Assembly (NCBI GenBank): GCA_025964775.1
Contig: JAOPYE010000025.1
Span: 1 to 64,000, forward strand
Direction: 5' to 3'
DNA length: 64,000 bases
From: Marmoricola sp.
GTDB taxonomy: Bacteria > Actinomycetota > Actinomycetes > Propionibacteriales > Nocardioidaceae
The translations under genes and the position numbers were made by a program. The notes beneath the pieces were generated by a model. That model worked only from the letters and a program-made list of their open reading frames with translations, did no database searches and was not told the origin of the DNA. Below, one piece after another: positions 40,993 through 50,195 of this stretch (position 1 is its first letter; each line of letters starts with the position of its first letter).

Positions 40993-41757
40993 TCACCGGC
41001 ACGCGATGGCACCGATCTTCGCCAGACCCGAGAGGTCTCCCGGACCGTAGTCCAGCCGGCCGACGTTGTCGGCGTTCATGAGTTCGCCGTCGTCATGGAC
41101 GTGGGCCAACCCGACCACGTGCCCGAACTCGTGCAGCAGGATGGCGAGCTCCTCGGGCCGGCCGTCAGTCGACTTGTCGAGCTCGGCGTAGTAGTCGGCG
41201 TCGAGAGTGATCCCACCCGTGACGTACCACCGGGTGCCCCCGCCCTCGGAGACCGAGACGCTCCCCCCGATGCCGGCGACGTTGCCCGCCAGCTGGTGAA
41301 CCTGGCCGGCCGTGGCCCAGCTGACCAGCACCGGCGAGGCCTGCACCCGGCCCAGCACGGTCGGCAGGAACTCGTTCGTCCACTGCGGTCGCCGGTCCGT
41401 GGTTCCGGCGAGGTGGAAGCGGAGACCCGTCGCACCCTCGACGCGTGCGATCGCCCTCCTGACCAGGGACGGTCCGTCCGGGGGCGCGCCGGCCAGGTTG
41501 ACCTGGACGTCGATGGTCGTGCACGGGTCGTAACCGACCGGTGCGCTCGGGTCGCCGGCCTGGTGCGCCATGAAGGCGTAGGAGGTGTCCGGGTGGGGAT
41601 TGAGCGTGGGCGCCAGGCGGTGCGGTCCGAGTCCGACGAGGTCCCGCAGCGGAGTCGGCGTGAGGGACGGCACCGCGACGACGGCACCGATCAGCGCGAT
41701 GATCGCAACGACCAGCGACACGATGCCCGTACGGTCCCGGGAGCGCCCACTGTGCAT
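40993..41757 (-). CDS. Matrixin-like (M10) zinc metalloprotease, membrane-anchored or secreted
   Basis: 254 residues. One N-terminal membrane segment (IVSLVVAIIALIGAVVAVP, residues 12-30) exports the rest. Near residue 208 LLHEFGHVVGLAH gives the full metzincin site HExxHxxGxxH, followed by DDGELMNADN whose Met fits the Met-turn. Upstream CTTIDVQVNLAGAP and FLPTVLGRVQASPVLVSW are typical of the actinobacterial matrixin family. Substrate unknown. No prodomain Cys switch is evident. Confidence 0.9.
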   Translation of the reverse strand: MHSGRSRDRTGIVSLVVAIIALIGAVVAVPSLTPTPLRDLVGLGPHRLAPTLNPHPDTSYAFMAHQAGDPSAPVGYDPCTTIDVQVNLAGAPPDGPSLVRRAIARVEGATGLRFHLAGTTDRRPQWTNEFLPTVLGRVQASPVLVSWATAGQVHQLAGNVAGIGGSVSVSEGGGTRWYVTGGITLDADYYAELDKSTDGRPEELAILLHEFGHVVGLAHVHDDGELMNADNVGRLDYGPGDLSGLAKIGAIACR

Positions 41758-41776
41758 GGCACCAACCTACGAGCGA

Positions 41777-41998
41777 TCAGTCGAGCAGCGTGACCGAACC
41801 AACCCGGTAGAGACGCGTGGCCAGACCGATCGCAGCCGGCGTCAGGACCGCCACCGGCACCAGCAGCAGGAGCCGGCCGGCGTCGTGCACGGCTGCGACG
41901 GTCCCGTGCAGCCAGGCAGACCAGACCTCGTCGTGGTAGCCGAATGCCTTGTCCTCGTCCCAGGTCGCGATGTCGACCTCGTCCTCGAGCACGTTCAT
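41777..41998 (-). CDS. Small membrane protein (73 aa)
   Basis: 73 residues from ATG 41998 with a strong AGGGAGGGGGAG site. The first 30 residues are acidic (MNVLEDEVDIATWDEDKAFG) and contain WSAWLHGTVAAVHDAG; one membrane helix follows (LLLLVPVAVLTPAAIGLATRL). Family not recognised. It lies 19 bases upstream of the protease gene on the same strand and may be co-transcribed. Confidence 0.7.
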   Translation of the reverse strand: MNVLEDEVDIATWDEDKAFGYHDEVWSAWLHGTVAAVHDAGRLLLLVPVAVLTPAAIGLATRLYRVGSVTLLD

Positions 41999-42014
41999 GC
42001 TGATCTCCCCCTCC

Positions 42015-42034
42015 CTGTGACCGCTTGGTCACAG
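42015..42034. promoter_or_regulatory. Perfect inverted repeat upstream of the small membrane protein
   Basis: CTGTGACC-GCTT-GGTCACAG, 8-bp arms around a 4-base centre. It contains TGTGA and TCACA but with 8 instead of 6 bases between, so it is not a canonical CRP site. A GntR-like or other dimeric repressor site, or a short hairpin, is possible. Confidence 0.5.
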
Positions 42035-42177
42035 GTCCCATCGACCAGTGTGCTCCAGTCCTTCAGCATTTACTATCAATTGCCTTAATTCGGACATAGT
42101 CGCGCCGATGTTTCTGGACCCAAGGATCGGCGCGCCAAGGACGGCGGCCACGACTGGGGCAGGCGCAGGGGGGTGCC

Positions 42178-43050
42178 ATGAACGGTCAGACAGGAAACGT
42201 CTTCGTTCTCTCCGGAGGAGCCGCGCGAGGCGCGGTCCAGGTCGGCATGATGCAGACGCTCATCGAAGCAGAGATCGTTCCCGACGCCCTTGTCGGCACC
42301 TCGGTCGGCGCCCTGAATGCCGCCTTCATGGGCTGGCAACCCGACGCGGACCGGGTCCACGAGCTGGCCGAGCGCTGGCTCCGACTGACCACCCGCGACA
42401 TCTTTCCGGGCGGCAACTGGTCCCGCCTGGGCCACCTCGCCCAGCGCCACGCCTACCTGTTCTCCTCGGGTGCGCTGCGCACCCTGATCGACGCATGGAT
42501 CCCGGTAGCGCGCCTCGAGGACCTCACGACACCGGTACGGGTCACGACCACACCCCTGGCCAGCTCGGCAGCGACCTACCACGACAGCGGACCGATCGCG
42601 GACCTGCTGCTCGCCTCGGCCGCCATGCCCGGCGTCTTCGCGCCTGTCGAGCTCACCGACCACGCCGGCGTACGGACGCCGCACGTGGACGGCGGCGTCG
42701 CCGACCTGGTGCCCGTCGCCGGGGCGAGGGACTTCAACCCCCGACGGGTGTTCGTCCTCGACGCGACCGTTCCGGCGCGTCTGCCACACGCCCGTACGCC
42801 GATCGAGATCGTCATCGCCAGCCTCAGTGTCGCGATGCGGGTGCGTCCGTTCCCTGATCTGGGCCACGACGTCGTCGTGCACCACCTGGTCGGACCGGAT
42901 CTCGGCATCACCACCACAGACTTCACCCGGACGGCCGAGCACCTGTCACTGGGCCGAGGAATCGCAGCCGACCTCCTCGAAACCCTGGACTCGCCGGCCG
43001 GCGCCTCACGAGGACACCGCCGTTGGGGCAGGTTCAGCCGAGCGGCATGA
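42178..43050 (+). CDS. Patatin-like phospholipase
   Basis: 290 residues, ATG 42178 with AGGGGGG upstream. Oxyanion motif SGGAARGAVQVG (residues 12-23), nucleophile Ser in LVGTSVGALNAAF (GxSxG, near 41) and the catalytic Asp in HVDGGVADLVP (DGG, near 181) form the patatin dyad. It hydrolyses acyl esters of lipids. No signal peptide, so a cytosolic or peripheral enzyme. It stands alone. Confidence 0.94.
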   Translation: MNGQTGNVFVLSGGAARGAVQVGMMQTLIEAEIVPDALVGTSVGALNAAFMGWQPDADRVHELAERWLRLTTRDIFPGGNWSRLGHLAQRHAYLFSSGALRTLIDAWIPVARLEDLTTPVRVTTTPLASSAATYHDSGPIADLLLASAAMPGVFAPVELTDHAGVRTPHVDGGVADLVPVAGARDFNPRRVFVLDATVPARLPHARTPIEIVIASLSVAMRVRPFPDLGHDVVVHHLVGPDLGITTTDFTRTAEHLSLGRGIAADLLETLDSPAGASRGHRRWGRFSRAA

Positions 43051-43095
43051 CCTGAGACGCCAGCGGATCAGGTCGTCGGTCATCGAGCAGCGAGC

Positions 43096-43131
43096 GCGGC
43101 CGAGGAACGAGGCCGCGACCGAGCGTGTCGA
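43096..43131. repeat. Dispersed intergenic element, type C copy
   Basis: GACCGAGCGTGTCGA (43117-43131) preceded by GAGGAACGAGGCCGC. Reverse complement of the element at 1823-1848 with few changes. Confidence 0.6.
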
Positions 43132-43176
43132 GATGCGGTGAGTTGCGCAGCGAGGTGCGCTGTGTTGAATGGGCGC

Positions 43177-43950
43177 ATGACCGTCCACTACGAAACCGAC
43201 GGGCCGCTGGCCGTCGTCACGATCGACCGGCCCGAAGCGCGCAACGCCGTCGACCGACCGACCGCCGAGGCCCTCGCCGAGGCGTTCAGGGCCTTCGACG
43301 CCGACGGCGACCTGTCCGTCGCGATCCTCACCGGAGCAGGCGGCACCTTCTGCGCCGGGGCCGACCTCAAGGCGGTCGGCGGCGAGAACGGCAACCGGGT
43401 CGAGCGCGATGGCGACGGACCGATGGGCCCCAGCCGGATGGACCTGTCCAAGCCGGTGATCGCGGCGATCGAGGGCTACGCGGTCGCCGGCGGCATCGAG
43501 CTCGCCGTGTGGTGCGACCTGCGCGTCGCGGCCTCCGATGCCGTCCTCGGCGTCTTCTGCCGCCGTTGGGGCGTCCCGCTCATCGACGGCGGCACGGTCA
43601 GGCTGCCGAGGCTCATCGGCGAATCACGGGCGATGGACCTGATCCTCACCGGTCGGCCGGTCGATGCCGCCGAAGCTCTCGCCATCGGCCTGGTGAACCG
43701 GGTGGTGCCGCCCGGCGAGGCGCTGGGCGCCGCGCGGGTGCTGGCCACCGAGCTGGCGGCGTTCCCGCAGGCCTGCCTGCGCAGCGACCGGGCCAGCGCG
43801 CGAGGCCAGTGGTCGCACAGCGAGTCGGAGGCCATCGCGGCCGAGCTCGAGCACGGGATCCCGACCCTGCTCGCGGAATCGCTGGAAGGCGCGGCGCGGT
43901 TCGCTGCGGGGAGCGGGCGCCACGGCTCGTTCGGTGACACCCGGTCCTGA
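43177..43950 (+). CDS. Crotonase/enoyl-CoA hydratase family protein
   Basis: 257 residues. ATG 43177 was chosen because the family starts with VHYETDGPLAVVTIDRPEAR; a longer start would translate the intergenic element. Oxyanion segments TFCAGADLKAVGG near 62 and EGYAVAGGIELAVWCD near 97. At the usual catalytic position the sequence is GVFCRRWGVPLIDGGT, lacking the canonical PE pair, so it belongs to a crotonase subgroup whose chemistry may differ from hydration. No operon partner. Confidence 0.9.
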   Translation: MTVHYETDGPLAVVTIDRPEARNAVDRPTAEALAEAFRAFDADGDLSVAILTGAGGTFCAGADLKAVGGENGNRVERDGDGPMGPSRMDLSKPVIAAIEGYAVAGGIELAVWCDLRVAASDAVLGVFCRRWGVPLIDGGTVRLPRLIGESRAMDLILTGRPVDAAEALAIGLVNRVVPPGEALGAARVLATELAAFPQACLRSDRASARGQWSHSESEAIAAELEHGIPTLLAESLEGAARFAAGSGRHGSFGDTRS

Positions 43951-43970
43951 AGACCACGGAAAAACCGCGT

Positions 43971-44002
43971 CGGGGCCCGACGCCAGTTGGCATCGGACCC
44001 CG
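43971..44002 (-). terminator. Terminator between convergent echA-like gene and bldC
   Basis: CGGGGCCCGA (43971-43980) pairs with TCGGACCCCG (43993-44002), with GCCA/TGGC extending inward. Read on the minus strand it is followed within 6 bases by a run of five T, so it terminates bldC; it may serve both genes. Confidence 0.75.
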
Positions 44003-44023
44003 AGAGTCGGTGGTGGGCTGGCG

Positions 44024-44233
44024 TCAGTCCGCCGCGCCACGCTGGGTCGGGATCACACCGCCCAGGAGTTCCTTGACCTCGGCCTCACGGTAGCGACGGT
44101 GACCGCCGAGCGTACGGATGGCGCTCAACTTGCCTGCCTTGGCCCAGCGGGTGACCGTCTTGGGATCAACGCGGAACATCGCGGCGACCTCAGCGGGGGT
44201 CAACAGGGTTTCGGTTTCGGAGTTGTGCTGCAT
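44024..44233 (-). CDS. bldC: BldC-type MerR/excisionase HTH regulator
   Basis: 69 residues from ATG 44233. LLTPAEVAAMFRVDPKTVTR then WAKAGKLSAIRTLGGHRRYR is almost exactly Streptomyces BldC as I recall it, a stand-alone MerR-like winged helix without an effector domain. BldC binds direct repeats cooperatively and controls entry into development in Streptomyces; in non-sporulating relatives its role is unclear. Next to DUF3073 and purM, as in Streptomyces. A longer start (MLDVSSKKLNN...) is possible but no better supported. Confidence 0.95.
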   Translation of the reverse strand: MQHNSETETLLTPAEVAAMFRVDPKTVTRWAKAGKLSAIRTLGGHRRYREAEVKELLGGVIPTQRGAAD

Positions 44234-44429
44234 CTCGGGCCCCTCGTTTGGGTTGTTCAACTTCTTGGACGACACGTCGAGCATGACACTCTCGGCAAGT
44301 CGTGTAAAGCAGACCAATCGGACATTGCTTCTACGGTCTAGACCGCCCGACAAAACGGACACTCCGACCGTAACCAGACGGCTCCGAGATCGTGGGCCTG
44401 CGGTGCGGACCCAGACGTCGCATCCGGGA

Positions 44430-44618
44430 TCAGTCGCGGGTGGACGAGTAGTCCGACCAGCGGTCGTCCTCGTCCGGCTCCGGCACGGGGGCGGAGACCG
44501 GCGTACCGGGCTCTCCGTGCAACTCGTTGGCAAGTGCCCCGAAGTCCGTCTCATGGGTGCGGTACTTCAGATCACGCGCAACCTTGGTCTGCTTTGCCTT
44601 AGCTCGGCCGCGTCCCAT
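44430..44618 (-). CDS. DUF3073 family protein
   Basis: 62 residues. MGRGRAKAKQTKVARDLKYR followed by an acidic C-terminus (EPDEDDRWSDY) is the hallmark of DUF3073, small actinobacterial proteins of unknown function almost always encoded next to purM. The basic head suggests nucleic-acid or ribosome contact. Same strand as bldC and purM with gaps of about 140-200 bases, which likely hold separate promoters. Confidence 0.93.
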   Translation of the reverse strand: MGRGRAKAKQTKVARDLKYRTHETDFGALANELHGEPGTPVSAPVPEPDEDDRWSDYSSTRD

Positions 44619-44761
44619 CCGGGTCGACCCCCTCGCACACTTGGCCGGCGCTCAACGGCTGCCGGTCGGAATCATCATCTCGTGGGAGCAACCGTACCTG
44701 CCCGGGACACATTCCCGCACATGGGATCGCCTGTTGAACGCAAGTGCGTGGAGGAGTTCGG

Positions 44762-45820
44762 TCAGGCGTGGTCGCCGACGAGTCGGACGACGCCCGCGTC
44801 GTCCGCACCCGAGGCCCGCTCGACCGTCCCGGCGACCCACGCCGGCAGGTCGTGCCCGGCCAGCACGGAGATCGCCGCATCGGCCTCGTCGGCCGGCACC
44901 AGGGCGACCATCCCGACCCCGCAGTTGAGCGTCTTCTCCAGGTCGGCCCGCGCGACATCACCGGTCTGCGCGACCAGCGAGAAGATCGCCGGCAACACCC
45001 ACGTGCCCCGATCGAGCGTGACCGTGACGTCCTCGGGCAGCACGCGCTCCAGGTTGGCGGCCAGTCCACCGCCGGTGATGTGCGACATCGCATGGGTGCC
45101 CGTACGCCGGGCCAGGTCCAGGCACGCCTTGGCATAGATCCGGGTCGGCTCGAGCAGCTCCTCGCCCAGGGTGCGACCGAGGTCGTCGACGTGCTCGTCC
45201 AGCGACCTCCCGGCCTGGTTCAGCAGGACGTGCCGCACCAGCGAGTAGCCGTTGGAGTGCAGACCGCTGGACGCCATCGCGATCACCACGTCACCGGGCC
45301 GCACCAGCGGGGCACCGAGCAGGTTGGCAGCGTCGACCACGCCGGTGGCCGCTCCGGCGACGTCGTACTCGTCGGGGCCCAGCAGCCCCGGGTGCTCGGC
45401 GGTCTCGCCGCCGGAGAGCGCGCACCCGGCTTGGACGCACGCCTCGGCGATGCCCTGCACGATCGCGGCGATGCGTTCGGGCACGACCTTGCCGGTGGCG
45501 ATGTAGTCGGTCATGAAGAGAGGCTCGGCGCCGCAGACGACAAGGTCGTCGACGACCATGCCGACCAGGTCGAAGCCGATGGTGTCGTGCTTGTCGAGCG
45601 CCTGGGCGATCGCCACCTTGGTGCCGACGCCGTCGGTCGACGTCGCCAGGACCGGACGGTCGTAGGACTTCAGGGCACTGGCGTCGAAGAGGCCTGCGAA
45701 GCCGCCGATGCCACCGAGCATCTCGGGACGCCGGGCCTTCTCGATCCAGACCTTCATCAGCTCGACGGCCTTGTCACCGGCCTCGATCGAGACGCCGGCG
45801 GCTTCGTAAGTACTCATCAT
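44762..45820 (-). CDS. purM: Phosphoribosylformylglycinamidine cyclo-ligase (AIR synthetase)
   Basis: 352 residues. It closes FGAM to AIR with ATP (step 5 of purine synthesis). Blocks: GGIGGFAGLFD, LATSTDGVGTKVAIA, VGMVVDDLVVCGAEPLFMTD, CALSGGETAEHPG, SSGLHSNGYSLVR and SHITGGGLAANLERVLP. Two Met codons at the start leave a one-codon ambiguity. Downstream of purF on the same strand with a 49-base gap that contains a degraded type A-like element (TCTCGGCAAGCTCGACGACC). Confidence 0.97.
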   Translation of the reverse strand: MMSTYEAAGVSIEAGDKAVELMKVWIEKARRPEMLGGIGGFAGLFDASALKSYDRPVLATSTDGVGTKVAIAQALDKHDTIGFDLVGMVVDDLVVCGAEPLFMTDYIATGKVVPERIAAIVQGIAEACVQAGCALSGGETAEHPGLLGPDEYDVAGAATGVVDAANLLGAPLVRPGDVVIAMASSGLHSNGYSLVRHVLLNQAGRSLDEHVDDLGRTLGEELLEPTRIYAKACLDLARRTGTHAMSHITGGGLAANLERVLPEDVTVTLDRGTWVLPAIFSLVAQTGDVARADLEKTLNCGVGMVALVPADEADAAISVLAGHDLPAWVAGTVERASGADDAGVVRLVGDHA

Positions 45821-45869
45821 TTCCTTCGACGTTCAGGCGTCTCGGCAAGCTCGACGACCGATGGTGGGG

Positions 45870-47447
45870 TCAGGGCCGGTCGAGGGCGTCCGTCGCGCCG
45901 CCGCCGGAGAGCGAGGCAGCCAGGCCGTCGACATCCAGCGCGCGGTCGGGCACCAGGATCTCGGCCTCGAGCAGGTGCTTGCCCAGCAGCTCGGGCTCGG
46001 GCAGCTCGATCGGGTACACACCGTCGAAGCAGGCCCGGCACAGGTTCTCCGAGGGGACCGTGGTCGCCTCGACGAGGCTCTCCAGGGAGATGTAGGCCAG
46101 CGAGTCGGCGCCGATCGAGGCGCAGATGTCGTCGGTGGACAGGCCGTTGGCGATCAGCTCGGCGCGGGTCGCGAAGTCGATGCCGTAGAAGCACGGCCAC
46201 TTCACCGGCGGGCTGGAGATCCGCACGTGCACCTCGCGGGCACCGGCTTCGCGCAGCATCCGGACCAGGGCCCGCTGCGTGTTGCCGCGCACGATCGAGT
46301 CGTCGACGACCACGAGCCGCTTGCCCTCGATCACGTCGCGCAGCGGGTTGAGCTTGAGCCGGATGCCGAGCTGGCGGATGGTCTGGCTGGGCTGGATGAA
46401 GGTGCGCCCGACGTAGGAGTTCTTGACCAGGCCGACGCCGTAGGGGATCCCGCTCTCCTCGGCGTAGCCGATGGCGGCCGGCGTACCGGACTCCGGGACC
46501 GGGATCACCAGGTCGGCCTCAGCGGGGAAGTCCTGGGCCAGACGGCGGCCGATCTCGACCCGGACGCTGTGCACCCGCTGGTTGGAGATGCGGGTGTCGG
46601 GGCGGGCCAGGTAGACGAACTCGAAGAGGCAGCCCTTGGGCGCGGCCTCGGCGAACCGGCGGGTGCGCAGGCCGTCCTCGTCGACGGCGATCAGCTCACC
46701 CGGCTCGATCTCGCGCACGTACGACGCGCCGACGATGTCGAGCGCTGCGGTCTCCGACGCCACGACCCAGCCGCGTTCCAGCCGGCCGAGCACCAGGGGG
46801 CGGACACCCTGCGGGTCGCGGGCGGCGTACAGGGTGCCCTCGTCCATCCAGACGAACGAGAACGCGCCGCGGACCTGGGGCAGCAGCTCGGCCGCGCGGT
46901 CCTCCAGGGACTGGTCCGGGTGGTACGCCAGCAACGCGGTCACCAGCGAGGTGTCGTTCGTGCTGGTCTCCAGGGCGCGGGCGTGGATCTCGAGCTCGCC
47001 GGTGTCGCTGGGCAGCTCGGCGACCATCCGGGCAAGATCACTGGTATTGGTCAGGTTGCCGTTGTGTCCCAGCGCGATCGAGCCGTGCGCGGTCGGACGG
47101 AACGTCGGCTGGGCGTTGTGCCAGGTGCTCGCGCCGGTCGTCGAGTAGCGAGCGTGGCCGATCGCGAGGTGGCCCTTGAGCGAGGACAGCGTCGATTCGT
47201 CGAAGACCTGCGAGACCAGGCCCATGTCCTTGTAGACCAGGATCTGTCGACCGTTGCTGACCGCGATCCCCGCGGACTCCTGGCCGCGGTGCTGCAGGGC
47301 GTAGATCCCGTAATACGCGAGCTTGGCGACTTCCTCGCCGGGGGCCCAGACGCCGAAGACGCCACAGGCGTCCTGGGGTCCGCGGTCGTGAGGATCGAGT
47401 TCGTGGGTCAGTCGTCCGTCGCCGCGGGGCTGTCCAGGGAGGGCCAC
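45870..47447 (-). CDS. purF: Amidophosphoribosyltransferase
   Basis: 525 residues from GTG 47447. A propeptide of about 27 residues (ending DRGPQDA) precedes the mature N-terminal nucleophile Cys of CGVFGVWAPG. Glutaminase blocks: YALQHRGQESAGIA, GHARYSTTGAS, LGHNGNLTN. The PRPP-binding motif LVVVDDSIVRGNT lies near residue 375. Cys in WPCFYGID and ENLCRACFDG are positioned like the Fe-S ligands of the Bacillus-type enzyme. It commits PRPP to purine synthesis. No strong ribosome site is visible before the GTG. Confidence 0.96.
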   Translation of the reverse strand: MALPGQPRGDGRLTHELDPHDRGPQDACGVFGVWAPGEEVAKLAYYGIYALQHRGQESAGIAVSNGRQILVYKDMGLVSQVFDESTLSSLKGHLAIGHARYSTTGASTWHNAQPTFRPTAHGSIALGHNGNLTNTSDLARMVAELPSDTGELEIHARALETSTNDTSLVTALLAYHPDQSLEDRAAELLPQVRGAFSFVWMDEGTLYAARDPQGVRPLVLGRLERGWVVASETAALDIVGASYVREIEPGELIAVDEDGLRTRRFAEAAPKGCLFEFVYLARPDTRISNQRVHSVRVEIGRRLAQDFPAEADLVIPVPESGTPAAIGYAEESGIPYGVGLVKNSYVGRTFIQPSQTIRQLGIRLKLNPLRDVIEGKRLVVVDDSIVRGNTQRALVRMLREAGAREVHVRISSPPVKWPCFYGIDFATRAELIANGLSTDDICASIGADSLAYISLESLVEATTVPSENLCRACFDGVYPIELPEPELLGKHLLEAEILVPDRALDVDGLAASLSGGGATDALDRP

Positions 47448-47457
47448 GGGGGCAAGT

Positions 47458-48804
47458 CTACGGTGTGAGGGAGGCCAGGTTCGCCAGCAGCAACGTCTCG
47501 GCGAGACAGACCCGCTCGAACTCGGCCAGGTGCAGGCCCTCGTTGGCACCGTGCGCCCGCGTGTCGGGATCCTCGACGCCGGTGACCAGCACGCTTGCGG
47601 CCGGGAAGGCCAGCAGGAACTCGGCGATGAACGGGATCGACCCGCCGACCCCCATGTCGATCGGCCGGACGCCGTCCCACGCCTCGCGGAAGGCGTCCCG
47701 GGCGATGTCGTACGCAGGCCCGGTCGCGTCGATCGCCGTGGCCTCGCCGGTGTCGACGACCGTGATCGAGAGCTCGGCCCCCCAGGGCACGTGTGCCTCG
47801 AGGTGTCGGCGCAGACACTCCAGCGCGTTCTCGGTCGTGTCGGCCGGAGCCGTGCGCAGCGCGATCCGGGCGCGAGCCGCCGGGACCAGGGTGTTGCTGG
47901 CGCCGAAGACCTGCGGGGCGTCGAGCCCCGTGATGCTCAGCGCGGGCTTGGTCCAGAGCCGCTCCACGATCGGGCCGGAGCCGATCCAGCGGATTCCCGG
48001 GACCGCCCCGGACTCAGCGCGCAGCCGCGCCTCGGGGTACTCGACATCGTCGGCCGGGCCGGAGCGCAGTCCGTCGATCGCGACGTTCCCCTCGTCGTCG
48101 TGCAGGCTGGCGATCACGCGGGCCAGGGTCATCAGCGAGTCCGGCACCAGGCCGCCCCACATCCCGGAGTGCACGGCGTAGGACAGGGTGCGGATCTCGA
48201 TGTCGACGCGGACCAGGCCGCGCAGGCTCGTGGTCAGGGCGGGTACGCCGATGTCCCAGTTGCCGCTGTCGGCGATCACGATCACGTCGGCCGACAGGGA
48301 GTCCTTCTCCTGGGCGAGCAGAGCGGCCAGTGAATCCGAGCCGATCTCCTCCTCGCCCTCGATGAACATGGTGACGCCGACGGCGAGGTCGTCACCGAGT
48401 GCCCGGATCGCCGCCAGGTGGGCGCAGATGCCGGCCTTGTCATCAGCGGCCCCGCGGGCGTACAGGCGACCGTCGCGCTCCGTCGGGACCCAGGGCGGGC
48501 TGTCCCAGTCGGCGTGGTCGTTCTCGGGCTGGACGTCGTGGTGCGCGTACAGGAGCACAGTCGGTGCGCCTGCCGGGCCGGGCCGGTGCGCGATCACCGC
48601 CGGCGCACCGCCGTCGGCACTGGCGATCCGTGCCTCGAACCCCTCGGCTGCGAAGAGCTCAGCCACTGCATCCGCGCTGCGTTGCACCTCGCCGGCACGG
48701 GCCGGGTCGGCGCTGACCGACTCGATCCGGACCAGGTCCTCCAGGTCGCGGCGGATTCCCGGAAGCACGCCCTGGACGCGCTGGCGAAGGTCGTCGAGGC
48801 TCAC
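47458..48804 (-). CDS. M20-family dipeptidase/deacylase
   Basis: 448 residues. Di-zinc site blocks: LLYAHHDVQPEN (His and metal region near 86), GAADDKAGICAHL (bridging Asp), IEGEEEIGSDSL (catalytic Glu pair near 147), and a dimerisation domain from about 195 to 310. It belongs to the M20 dipeptidase branch (PepV/CPG2-like) that cleaves dipeptides or acyl-amino acids. Start GTG 48804. It ends 10 bases before the purF start but is probably unrelated in function. Confidence 0.94.
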   Translation of the reverse strand: MSLDDLRQRVQGVLPGIRRDLEDLVRIESVSADPARAGEVQRSADAVAELFAAEGFEARIASADGGAPAVIAHRPGPAGAPTVLLYAHHDVQPENDHADWDSPPWVPTERDGRLYARGAADDKAGICAHLAAIRALGDDLAVGVTMFIEGEEEIGSDSLAALLAQEKDSLSADVIVIADSGNWDIGVPALTTSLRGLVRVDIEIRTLSYAVHSGMWGGLVPDSLMTLARVIASLHDDEGNVAIDGLRSGPADDVEYPEARLRAESGAVPGIRWIGSGPIVERLWTKPALSITGLDAPQVFGASNTLVPAARARIALRTAPADTTENALECLRRHLEAHVPWGAELSITVVDTGEATAIDATGPAYDIARDAFREAWDGVRPIDMGVGGSIPFIAEFLLAFPAASVLVTGVEDPDTRAHGANEGLHLAEFERVCLAETLLLANLASLTP

Positions 48805-49019
48805 GACACGAGCCTCCGAGCGCCCGAGCTTGCTCGAGGCCGAGGAGCCGAAATGTCGTTGACGAGCGAAGCGAGGATCATGGTCGTCACCCTAGGTCAG
48901 TCGCCGCGGGCGACATGAACGGGCCTCGGCGTCGTCGGGTTACGGCGCGCGGGCAGCCGCACGTCGTACCCTTTCGCGAGCATCGCCGCGCCGGCACCCA
49001 GGCAGCAAGGACCCCCACT

Positions 49020-50195
49020 GTGACGCAGGACGAGCCAGACGAGCCCGACGGCGTCCCGGAGACCCCGGAAACGGCGTCCCCCAGCGGCGTCGCCGAGGAG
49101 CTCGGTGAGGCACCTGCCCAGGTCGAGCTGATCAACGACGACGACCTGTCCTGGGTCGATCGCCCGGAGGAGACCGAAGAGCGCCGCGAGCGCCGCGAGG
49201 TCCGCAAGGAGAACCACCGCAAGAAGGCACGGCGCAAGCTTCGTCGCAAGCGCACCCTCGCCATCTCCGGGGTGGTCCTGGCAATCTTCCTCGTCCTCGG
49301 TACGACGTGGTTCTTCTGGACCTTCGGTGATCTCGGCCGGATGCCGAAGGTCGCGGGCCAGGCCGGCCTGAACACGCCCGGTACGACGATCCTGCTGGTC
49401 GGGAGCAACCCCAGCGAGCCCGACGCGGTCAGCCCTCCGGGGGTCGGCTGGCAGCACGACTTCGCGCACAGCGACATGGTGCTCCTGCTCCACCTGACCC
49501 GGGACAACCGCACGATGTTCGTGATCTCGATCCCGCGCGACAGCATCGTGCCGATCCCGGGTGTCGGGCCGGGCAAGCTGACCGATGCGTTCGCGCGCGG
49601 TGGGGCAGCGCTCTACGTCCGGACCATCGAGACGATGACCGGAGTCAGGCTCGACCGGGTCGCCACGATGGACATGAACTCGCTGAGCGAGATCACCGAC
49701 GACATCGGTGGCGTGACCGTCAACGTCCCGGACAGCGCCTGCGGCGTCCCCGCCGGCGCGTACCGCCTCGACGGGCAACAAGCGCTGGACTACGTCACGC
49801 TGCAGCCCTGCCTGCCGAGCAAGGACCTCGACCGGGTCCTGCGCCAGCAGAGCCTGCTCAAGGCGATCATGCGAGGTGCGGTCGACGGTGGCAAGCTCGC
49901 CAACCCCTTCACGATCAACAAGATCCTGCGCGCGACTGCGAGCCACCTGACCCTCGAGAAGGGCTACGGCTACCCGAGCATGTTCTGGACGCTCTGGTCG
50001 ATGCGGCACCTGCGCAGCACGAACACGACGTTCCTCACGATCCCGGTCGCGGCGAATCCCACCGTGAGCGTCAACGGCATCAACGAGGTCCTCCTCGACC
50101 CGACGAAGGACGCGGTGCTGTGGACGGCACTGCGCCAGGACCGACTGACCGACTACCTCGCGCTCAACGGCGCGGACGTCTCGGTGCTGCCCTAA
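49020..50195 (+). CDS. LCP (LytR-CpsA-Psr) family cell-wall ligase
   Basis: 391 residues from GTG 49020 (AAGGA upstream). A long cytosolic head (about 85 residues, acidic then strongly basic RKENHRKKARRKLRRKR) precedes one membrane helix (TLAISGVVLAIFLVLGTTWFF). The LCP domain has HSDMVLLLHLTRDNRTMFVI, SIPRDSIVPIPG, and KLTDAFARGGAAL with DDIGGVTVNVPDSACGVPAG. LCP enzymes attach glycopolymers (teichoic acid, arabinogalactan) to peptidoglycan from polyprenyl-phosphate carriers. Its end overlaps the convergent SCP-like gene by 4 bases. Confidence 0.94.
   Translation: MTQDEPDEPDGVPETPETASPSGVAEELGEAPAQVELINDDDLSWVDRPEETEERRERREVRKENHRKKARRKLRRKRTLAISGVVLAIFLVLGTTWFFWTFGDLGRMPKVAGQAGLNTPGTTILLVGSNPSEPDAVSPPGVGWQHDFAHSDMVLLLHLTRDNRTMFVISIPRDSIVPIPGVGPGKLTDAFARGGAALYVRTIETMTGVRLDRVATMDMNSLSEITDDIGGVTVNVPDSACGVPAGAYRLDGQQALDYVTLQPCLPSKDLDRVLRQQSLLKAIMRGAVDGGKLANPFTINKILRATASHLTLEKGYGYPSMFWTLWSMRHLRSTNTTFLTIPVAANPTVSVNGINEVLLDPTKDAVLWTALRQDRLTDYLALNGADVSVLP

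Noticed and set aside
42015..42034. CRP/GlxR binding site
   Set aside because: The half sites are separated by 8 bases, not 6, so I report only an unnamed palindrome.
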